Both the position numbers and the translations under genes were made by a program. 27,971 bases of DNA from Fennellomyces sp. T-0311 (taxonomy: Eukaryota; Mucoromycota; Mucoromycetes; Mucorales; Lichtheimiaceae). The stretch spans positions 1-27,971 of the forward strand of contig JALLLT010000119.1 of assembly GCA_025266875.1 (NCBI GenBank). Direction: 5' to 3'. Each line of letters starts with the position of its first letter. Position 1 is the stretch's first letter. The notes under the pieces are model-generated. The model was not told where the DNA came from and ran no database searches. It was given only the letters and a program-made list of their open reading frames with translations. Below, piece by piece: positions 20,484-27,971 of this stretch.

Positions 20484-20594
20484 TTATCGAGCGTTCTCTT
20501 CCTCGATGTCATCGAATGCAGACTGGTAGAACGGGTGCAGGTCATCCTCCTTCAGTTCATAGCAAAAATTAGTTAGCTCAAATGTAGCACTAGC
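20484..20594 (-). pseudogene. Possible short coding remnant (C-terminal end of an unknown protein)
   Basis: On the minus strand a frame of about 36 codons reads FELTNFCYELKEDD and HPFYQSAFDDIEEENAR before TAA (20486-20484). The composition looks protein-like rather than random, but there is no start codon and no recognised domain. It may be the last exon of a decayed gene. Weak evidence. Confidence 0.22.
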
Positions 20595-20999
20595 TCACAA
20601 TGTGAAAAGTTGCTGTTTGCAAAAAAAAAGTATTGGAATCTTATAATGACCAGATGGTGAACAGATTGAAAGAGGCGAAACCAAATGGTGGTGATGAGGC
20701 TTAATTAAAAAAAAAACTCAGGTTGTTCAAACAGTTGTTAGACGTGAAAAAAAGCCAAGATAGCACGGTCCTCAGTATTTCGATAGTGGTTGTCAGCTGT
20801 TAGAAAAGAAAAAAGGTGGTGGTAAAAAAGTTGGCAAGGTACATTAAGGTTTTTTGGAGGTGGGACTGCGATTTCCTTTTCTTGAAAATTAGCAAGAAGT
20901 CGATTCTTTTATATATAGGCTAGCGCTTCCTGCCTCACTTCACTTCATGTCATTCAACGGAAATCGCGTTGCACGGAGGAAACCCTCTTGACCCTCACA
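20595..20999. other. Noncoding stretch with A- and T-runs
   Basis: No convincing gene. Several A-runs (20619-20629, 20706-20715) and purine-rich stretches are present. I see no terminal repeats. Confidence 0.35.
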
Positions 21000-21019
21000 T
21001 TGGGGGGCAAGCCCCCCAA
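21000..21019. repeat. Strong GC hairpin
   Basis: TTGGGGGGC and GCCCCCCAA form a perfect 9-bp stem around a 2-base AA loop, followed by another C-run (21021-21026). It stands out in AT-rich DNA. G-run/C-run hairpins of this kind can be dispersed repeats; its role is unknown. Confidence 0.75.
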
Positions 21020-21332
21020 ACCCCCCTCTCACCTTCCACGCAAGGTTGAATCAGTTGTTTTTTAACAAAACTGACTCATGTAGTAGTTTTGCCACCAAAT
21101 TATAGTAACTATAGGTAACGAAAGTATAAACTCTAAGTGCTACACTAAACCAATTTATACCTACCATACCTTACCCGAAACCCTACTATACCAATGTGTC
21201 GTAAATCTTTCTTACTTGGTAGCAGATGAATGCAAAGCACAGATAGTAAAAGCAATAAGGCCGAAATGTATAAACCAGGGGGAGGTCTATTTTCTATTGG
21301 TAAAGAGGGGTAGTGCTGTCATTGTTCATATT

Positions 21333-21491
21333 CACTACAGAAAATTTTAGCACTGAAAAAAGCTGCTTTTCCCTGGAAATCACCAAACACGGAAATACTC
21401 CATTTTTTGCACACTCGAACATTTTCAGTGTTTGAGGATTTACAGTGAAAAGCAGTGTTTTTCAGAGTTTCTAAAGCAGCGGTCTATAGTG
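21333..21491. mobile_element. Small foldback (MITE-like) element with CACTA-type ends
   Basis: The 159-bp block begins CACTACAGA and ends TCTATAGTG (inverted: CACTATAGA). Inside, arms 21353-21397 and 21421-21465 are imperfect inverted copies, about 84 percent by eye, around a loop of about 23 nt. It has no reading frame. I see no clear target duplication (ATT left, TGA right), so the precise ends are uncertain. Confidence 0.55.
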
Positions 21492-21894
21492 TGATACTAT
21501 ACAGCAGTCATATTTGCTATTTAAATAAAGTAAAGCAGTTATTATTTATGGACGACGCATAGCAAAGAGTGCTTTTATTCTTTTTCAACTTGAGACTAAG
21601 GGTGCTCTCATTATGCTCCGAACAGAGAACCCCATTTCCAAAATTGGTGATGAGAAATAATTTTTCCATTCCACCTTCCAAAATTAGGGTTCGCGGATGT
21701 CTCCTACTTTGGTAACTGCTTCTCGGTGGAAATACCACCGCGAAGACTCGCTCGGATCGATATAAAAGGAAACTGTCACTTCTTCTGTGCTTTAAAACGC
21801 GATCAGAGTATTACAAAATATATGCCTCTTGTTTCTCATTGTCTCTCTATCTTCTTCTACTATTTTTTTTATTACCAACATTTCTTTACTACAT

Positions 21895-23669
21895 ATGAAC
21901 AACAACAGCATTCCACTGCCAATTCTGATCCAACGTCCCAGACGTAATAAAGCTGCAGAAAGAAGACGCCGTCGAGCAGCATTTATGCAACGGCTAACTG
22001 AACTTATTGCGCCATCAGTACAGGCTATCCGCTTTATTGATGCGAGCATTATTGCAGCTTTTGCAAGCTCACCTTACCACTTTCGTGCAGCAAAAGTTAG
22101 CCAAACGCATGGTGCGCAATTCTGGACATTAACGCATCCAAACCTGAATGACGACGATGGCTATGACAGTTACAGATGGCATTATCGCATGAAGAAGTCA
22201 ACTTTGGAATGGCTTATCAGTACCTTGTCGACGCACGAAGCATTTGCCTTGGACTCTCCTCGAATGACCCCAGTGTACATTCAAGTCTGCTGTGCGGTGT
22301 GGCGTTTCGCAAACACTCATGTTGGATACCGCATGTTCGAAACGCAATTTGGTTTGAGCCAAGGATCGTATCACAACTTCACGATGCGATTCCTAAATGC
22401 CATCTGTGACGTTCACCGGCAACAGATCAGATGGCCAAGCACACCAGAAGAAGCACAGCAAGCCGCCCAAGCATTTTCGGCACCAACTGTGTGATATTCA
22501 ACAATAAGAAGAGGCAGGTAAGTGACGAGACTCAAGTAATAACTGATTTATTTTGTATGTTGAATCATCACTTTAAATAATAAAAGCTTATTCTCGAGGG
22601 GCTGGATCATTGACATGGTTGTAAGGCCTATGAACCGCTGTGGTAACCAGGGTTATGTGGGTTTCACTAAGGTAGGCAAGGTTATTACGATGAACGCATG
22701 TCAAGACAGGGATGTGGCTGTAGATCGGAAAATTAAAGTAACCCGTTGTCAATAAGCAAACAAGGGTAAATGATGCATAAGCCATAATCATGTTGTGGAT
22801 ACAACAAACTGGGCTGGCGAGCACCAACGATGCAGGCAGAAGATTACAAGGAGCCATCGAAGCCATGGATGGCAAACTCATTGTAATTCACAAGCCTGCT
22901 AGCAATGGACAGCGCTTCTGGGATCGTAAATTGCACTATTCCATCAACTTACTTGCTGTTTGTACTGCTGATGGGAGATTCTCATATATAGAAGCTGGTC
23001 AAACAGGTATTGTCAATTACGTATTATGATATCGATATATTACTCAGTCTAATGTATTTTCAAATCAATCTATAAGGTCGAACCTATGATGCATGTACGT
23101 TTGCCAATAGCTCCCTCAATATGAAGCTAATAAATGAAACTGAACAATGGTACCCAAATGGAACATATATCCTTGCCGGTTAGTATTTCAAGCATTCTGT
23201 GCTTTAATGAATATTACTGACATGAAGCTGTTTGTACTTGAAAGACTCTGCGTATCCACTACGACCTACGATAATGGTGCCCTATTCACGGACAGCAACA
23301 GATCTTGCCAAGAAGAAATTCAACTTCGTCCACTCTTCCATGCGTATGGCTATTGAACGAGCCTTCGGTTGTCTTGTTTCTCGTTGGAGATTCCTGCATC
23401 ATTACCTTTATCTTAAGGATCATGAGCGATTGACATTGGCAATATATGCATGCTGTATATTGCACAATATCTGCATCGAACGGCATGATCCTCATTCCAA
23501 TGAACTTTTTCCATTGAATACGGAAGAAGATGAAGGCACAGGACGCATTTCTGTAATGGGTTCAGGACACCAGCGCGGTGCTGGAGACACTGCGTCGTTG
23601 CGTCAGCAAGGTGTCACAGTACGCGATAGATTAAGAGATGAATTGTGTGAAGTCAGTCGTAGATTGTAG
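21895..23669 (+). pseudogene. PIF/Harbinger transposase, interrupted
   Basis: Start ATG 21895 (MNNNSIPLPILIQRPRRNK), then a basic Arg-rich run and the N-terminal Harbinger region (YRMKKSTLEWLIS, AVWRFANTHVGYRMFETQF). The catalytic acids lie in AIEAMDGKLIVIHKP, ILADSAYPL and MAIERAFGCLVSRWRFL, as in HARBI1-type DDE enzymes. Introns 23007-23076 and 23179-23244 splice in frame. The break is between 22488 and 22828: the first exon reads into TGA (22492-22494) and the frame resumes with NDAGRRLQG. That interval is best explained by a small insertion plus a one-base frame change, or less well by a long intron. The protein end is SRRL before TAG at 23667-23669. Confidence 0.82.
22488..22820. mobile_element. 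Candidate 333-bp insertion inside the Harbinger transposase gene
   Basis: GCACCAAC occurs at both borders (22480-22487 and 22821-22828), an 8-bp direct repeat as left by hAT-type elements. The interval encodes nothing that fits the Harbinger protein, whose conserved blocks resume on both sides. No clear terminal inverted repeats are visible, and removing it does not by itself restore the frame. A minus-strand frame is open across most of it, without recognisable content. A long intron remains an alternative. Confidence 0.38.
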
Positions 23670-23720
23670 TAAAATAAACCAAACATTATAAAAAGTTAAG
23701 TAGAAGTTAAACAAAGTCAT

Positions 23721-24494
23721 TTATTGATCATCATGATTATCGACTTGCTCTGCTTCAGTACCGCTTATGCTTCCATTGTTTGGGCCACCACTGTCGCCAG
23801 GGCGACCAAAAAGTTCCCTCAGTGTCTGAAGGTACTCCGAATGGCGTCGGTTTTCCGCTGCCTCAAAATCTCGTGCACGACGATCCTCGGCCTCCTCAAA
23901 CCGACGGAAAGACTCGCCAATACTGGCTATCAGGCGATCCATCTGCTGGTTAGCATTTTCGAGGACCTGCTCTTGAAATGCGGTGGTTCGGCGTCTTTGT
24001 GCTGGCCGCTCATTAACTCCATCCTCGTCGTTGCGTTGTCTGTTCTGAACAAGGCCACTGATGGAGTCCATGGTGGCCGGTGGAACAATTGCTGGATCGC
24101 TCCCGACAATGCTATCCATGGCATCATAATATTCTCATCGTTCTTGACTAGGAGGGCCATTCTCGCCAGATTGGTCTTGCACCACGGTCCGGATATCGCA
24201 GTAGAAGTCTACCAAGTCACCCCACTTCTTTTGCAAGGCTTCCTTTGAGCAGCCCACAGGATCAGTTTGGGTATACACCTGTTCGATCTGGTCCCAGATG
24301 GCTCCTTTGGCTCGCGTTTCGATCGTGCTTATGAGTGTGCCATATCTAGCACTGACAGCATCTATCAATGCTTCAACATGACCATCTTCCCATCTGCGAT
24401 TGGGTGCTCTCGCAGCGGAAGCAGAAGTGCTTGTCGATGGTAATGCCTCTGCAGGTGTTGCTGCTGCTCTTGCTGTTCCTGACGGGGATTCCAC
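23721..24494 (-). pseudogene. Myb/SANT-like accessory protein of the Harbinger element
   Basis: In PIF/Harbinger elements this partner binds the ends and helps the transposase reach the nucleus. The frame holds a SANT/trihelix-like domain with regularly spaced Trp (RRWEDGHVEALIDAV, GAIWDQIEQVY, LQKKWGDLVDFYCDI), then TGA at 24137-24135, then in the same frame a basic patch (RPAQRRRTT) and a coiled coil (FQEQVLENANQQMDRLIASI onward, rich in Glu/Arg). It ends TAA-equivalent at 23723-23721. No ATG lies in frame at the 5' end; an ATG at 24535 opens another frame (MRNNNTNATFN), suggesting a frameshift near 24480-24495. It is therefore broken at two places. Confidence 0.72.
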
Positions 24495-24824
24495 ATCACA
24501 ATGTTGAAGGTGGCATTGGTGTTGTTGTTACGCATGTTAAAGATCACAAAAAGTTCAAAGAGATAGATAAAAATAACTTTTACTCAACATTATCGTCGCT
24601 CTGCACCTTTTATATGCAATCGGGCGCGTCAATGCTTAAGGAAAAGAGAAAAAAATCGCATATTTGTTCATCTATTTGGTTGATGTACAGAAAAGGAAAA
24701 TCTCTCTGTTCGGTGCACCTTTTTGGATGATCTGACCGGAGAGGACTTTGAAATAGTTCGCATCCATTTTCATCCCTCTGTTCAGAGCAAAATGAGAGCA
24801 CCCTAACTTACTCCATTAACTTTT

Positions 24825-24885
24825 GACACGTGTCACTGCGCAGTGGTAAGATAATGCTCTGCTTTTAAAAGCTGCGCATTATCTT
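24825..24885. repeat. Three abutting palindromes
   Basis: GACACGTGTC (24825-24834), CACTGCGCAGTG (24834-24845) and a 38-nt near-palindrome at 24848-24885 (arms AAGATAATGC and GCATTATCTT, centre GCTTTTAAAAGC, two mismatched pairs) follow one another, about 20 bp outside the Harbinger right end. They could be a foldback element or the edge of the next element. The first contains CACGTG. Confidence 0.65.
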
Positions 24886-25663
24886 AACTGGAGTGGGGGT
24901 ACGTGAGAAACTGCGGGGACCCACGATTTTGATATTGGTACATGGTGTCACAGCAAGAAAAAAAAGGAACATAGCCAATGGCAATGGTATTCCGATGTCA
25001 TGTGTCAGCGAAAATAAATGAAGTACAAGCGTTTAAGCCTAATTTGGAACGTGTGAAACAGTGAAGCAGCAATGCCATTTGGCAATGTCAGCAGAGTAAG
25101 GATGAAATGGCAGGCGATCTTTACATTGGTTTGAGATGAACCATGTAGTTCAAAGGAGAGCACTTTATTAAACTACTGTCGCAATTTTCTACTCCGGCAG
25201 CAAAAAAAAAGAGATGCTGTAGTGTGGCTATTCCACAAGATGCCAGTGGGAATGCATGTCCCATGTAGTAGCTCATTGTGTGCATAAACTTGTCCATACT
25301 TAAAAAGCCAAGACTGTGTGTAATTTCGAGCGTCTATGCACCGTTGACAAATGCAAGTTTATTTATGCTGCCAACTACTTTGAAAGGAGACTATAATCCA
25401 AATTGGGAAAATTAATTGCATGAAAAAACGTGGCCGTTTGATAATGCAACACTTAGAGCAAATGTTGCCAAGAAAGCAATTTACATAGACAAAGAGAGAG
25501 ACATGTCGCCAAGCAAATGTGTTAATAAGCGGTGTATATCCACGTTTTAGTATTATGGCACAGTGGCATAAGCAAAGAAAAAGAAGAGTATAAATAGAGA
25601 CAGGAAATGCTTGCAAAAGATTGGCATCTATACTTCTCCTACACAGCACTTACCTCATTGCCA
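24886..25663. other. Noncoding region upstream of the Plavaka-like gene
   Basis: No convincing reading frame in either strand. It should contain the promoter and probably the left end of the Plavaka-like element, but I cannot define that end without its right partner, which lies beyond the window. TATAAATA at 25588-25595 is a possible TATA box about 70 bp before the ATG at 25664. Confidence 0.4.
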
Positions 25664-27971
25664 ATGTCCCGTCAGGAATTATTCCAATGCTTTTGCGCCG
25701 CCTGCACTCGCCGAAATCCTTATGGCATAGCTGTAACGGAAGCAACGTACAATGCACATTACCAGCGTAACATTACTGCAAGGCTAATGGAATCCAGTGG
25801 TAAGCCCGAATGCTGTAAAGCACGATATATTATATTAACCGAGTTGATATGTAGATGATGAAGCAGCCGCAAATGCAGAGGAAAACGAGAGCCAAAGCAG
25901 CGATGAGCCGATGTCTATTGATGGTGATGGTATGTCAAAAAAATGTTATTCGAAGTTAGCTTGCTGATGAAAAAATAGGATCCGTATTGGATAACTCACC
26001 GGAACCTGCGCAGCTGTCGCCTGAATTGAGCCACGAGTTTTTGCCGCAAGAGTCATTTGATGACGCCGTTACAGAAGATGGAGATGCACCGATCGAGGAA
26101 CCAATGGAGAGTTTTGATCCGTTGATCAATGACGATGAAGGTGGGTGAAAAAACGTGCGTCAAGACTAGAATATAACTGTTAACAAAAAACGCTACAGAC
26201 ATGAATGCCGATCCACAACCTACCGCTCCAGCTGGTCACTTTCACGATTTGATCCCACAGCCTCTGTTCTTCATCTTCATATTTCTTGTCCTTTTCCAGC
26301 TGCATCATCTCTCTGAACGCACTGCGACTACCTTGATCACTTTCGCCATGATGTTAGTCTCTTTTATGCACGTTCCAGCTTTCAACTTCCCTGCTACTAT
26401 ATCGACAATTCGCCAATACATCGGATTCCACGAACTGACAGAGCCGATCGTCATGTACGTTGCCTGTTCGAAGTGCCATGCGATCTATCTGCTGCCCACC
26501 GCACCAAACCTTTGTGAGACCGCTCCTTTGAATGGCAACGTATGCGCGAACCTATTATTCAAGTTATCCTCCAACCGCCGAAACAGAGGGCGCCGGACCC
26601 CACTCAAGCAGTATCCTTACTATCCGGTTCGAGCAGGCTTGCAAAAGCTATTCAAACGCAACAGTTTTGATGAAAAGATCCAGGAATGGAGACGGCGTCC
26701 ATTTTACGACACCTATTCAGACATCCAAGATGGCGCTATGTGGGAGAGTATCAAGGCTGAAAATAGCCAAGACAGTTTCGTTGGTGATAGGCGATCCCTG
26801 ATGCTCACACTAAGTGTTGACTGGTTCGCACCCTTTGATTCTGGTTATTCTTGTGGCGCCATATATCTCATTGTCAATAACCTCCCTCGTGCTGAGCGCT
26901 ACAAGATTGAGAACGTTATTCTTGTTGGCGTCATGCCTGAACCACACGAACCGAGCACTTACCAGATGAACAATTACTTGGCACCTCTTGTCACTGACCT
27001 TCGCGCCTTGTACACCGGAGTCAACATGGAGATTGCTGGAGAACCTGGAGTTGCTCGAGTGCGTGCTGTGCTTTTCAACATTGTCTGCGATATCCCAGCA
27101 AGCCGTAAAGTCTGCGGCTTTACATCTCATGCAAGCACACGTGCTTGTAACAAGTGCTACCGTGAGTTTGTGACCGACCTCAAAACTGGCAAGATGATCT
27201 ACGCTGGCGTTGACATCCCCAACGACACATTGCGAAGAAATGAGGACAATCGCCTGGCGGCTGAAGCATGGTCAGCAGGAACAACCCAGGCCGCGCGATA
27301 TCGACTTGAGCGACAGAACGGGACGCACTGGTCGCAACTCCATCAACTTCCATACTACGATGCTATACGTGCGTGTGTGATTGATCCCATGCATAACCTT
27401 TTCCTTGGTACCGCGGAGCGGATGGTCGTAATATGGAAATCAGAGGGCTTCCTGTCAGAATCGGTGCTCAACGAGATGCAGGTGAAGGCGGATCGGATCA
27501 TCCTGCCTCCCGGAATGCCCACACTTCAGCGCAAGATACAACGGAAGTTTGGATTCATGACGGCGGATGACTGGAGAGTGTGGATCTTGGTGTACTCCCC
27601 GTATGTACTAAAAACCGTATTGCCGCCCGACCATTATCTGCATTGGCTCCTTTTCGTCGATGCCTGCCGGTTGCTAGTGAAAACCCGGATTACCATTGCC
27701 AAAATCAGCAAAGCACACGACAAGCTGGTTGAATTCGTAGCCAATTGCGCGAGGCTATATGGCGATGATGCCGTAACTCTCAATATGCACCTTCATCTCC
27801 ATCTCCAGGATATCTTGCTGCTGTATGGACCGATCTACGGATACTGGGCCTTCAGTTTTGAAAGATACAACGGCTTCATGAAAGATGCCGAAACGAACCA
27901 GAAGGATTGCTTTGAAGTTACCTTCATGAAGCGCTTCATCGAGAAGACAGGTGCCGCCGACTTTGTTCAAC
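25664..27971 (+). CDS. Plavaka/CACTA-like transposase, 5' part, apparently intact, runs off the window
   Basis: Exons 25664-25799, 25855-25929, 25979-26140 and 26199 to the window end join in one frame; introns 25800-25854, 25930-25978 and 26141-26198 have GTAAGC, GTATGT and GTGGGT donors and AG acceptors. The N-terminus (MSRQELFQCFCAACTRRNP) has a short Cys cluster, then an acidic linker across exons 2-3. Exon 4 has a zinc-ribbon-like part (CSKCHAIY, then LCE and VCANLLF). Core blocks are LTLSVDWFAPF, FNIVCDIPASRKVCGF, IDPMHNLFLGTAERM and, near the end, LHLHLQDILLLYGPIYGYW and FERYNGFMKD. The Asp in SVDWF, the Asp in DPMHN and the Glu in FERYNG are plausible DDE residues. These blocks match fungal Plavaka-type transposases related to Tnp2. 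No stop or frameshift in about 590 codons of exon 4. Confidence 0.86.

Larger units (their letters stand above)
21600..24803 (+). mobile_element. PIF/Harbinger element, 3204 bp
   Basis: The ends 21600-21627 and 24776-24803 are inverted repeats matching at 26 of 28 bases, starting GGGTGCTCTCATT. TAA is duplicated outside (21597-21599 and 24804-24806), the known PIF/Harbinger target type (TWA). It carries the two standard genes: a DDE transposase on the plus strand and a Myb/SANT-like protein on the minus strand, convergent with 51 bp between their stops. Both are damaged, so this copy is probably not self-sufficient. Confidence 0.93.

Noticed and set aside
21045..21078. Inverted repeat around a T-run after the GC hairpin.
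   Set aside because: Short and imperfect arms in AT-rich sequence; not distinguishable from chance.
22588..22881. A 97-codon open frame on the minus strand across the interruption in the Harbinger transposase.
   Set aside because: No recognisable domain, and its 5' part lies opposite conserved transposase coding sequence.

Overview
This window looks like transposon-packed DNA from a fungus, most likely an early-diverging lineage such as Mucoromycota. The grounds are short introns (about 50-80 nt, GTAAGT/GTATGT donors) inside transposases, and a mix of pogo, CACTA/Tnp2, Plavaka-like, PIF/Harbinger, Tc1-like and APE-type non-LTR elements. The species assignment is inference. I see no bacterial operon, tRNA, rRNA or CRISPR, and no ordinary host housekeeping gene.

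Layout. 1-830: nothing convincing. 937-2944: a pogo/Tigger-type transposase gene that stays open across three short introns, followed by a candidate terminal repeat. 2956-8263: a decayed two-ORF non-LTR retrotransposon whose ORF1 and ORF2 meet at a TAATG stop/start. 8264-10094 and 18538-19167: two halves of one unrecognised multi-exon gene, split by an 8.4-kb CACTA-like element (10095-18537; near-identical 12-bp ends, GTG target duplication). That element carries a divergent gene pair: a minus-strand accessory gene and a plus-strand Tnp2-type transposase. The Tnp2 gene is itself split in codon 11, between the two halves of a C2HC zinc finger, by a 3.0-kb Tc1-like element (12083-15084; 30-bp perfect terminal repeats, TA duplication). 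In both cases, taking out the insert plus one target copy keeps the reading frame, so the nesting is well supported.

19575-20440 holds diverged tandem repeats of about 230-290 bp. 21333-21491 is a small foldback element. 21600-24803 is a complete PIF/Harbinger element with TAA duplications, 28-bp terminal repeats, a transposase and a convergent Myb/SANT-like gene, both damaged. 24825-24885 contains three abutting palindromes. From 25664 to the end of the window runs a Plavaka/CACTA-like transposase gene with four exons and no interruption, continuing past the window.

How the parts relate: most genes here serve their own element (DNA binding, cleavage, reverse transcription). Only the pogo-like and Plavaka-like transposases look intact. 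The unrecognised split gene is the most obscure component and may itself belong to a mobile element or a fungal repeat family.
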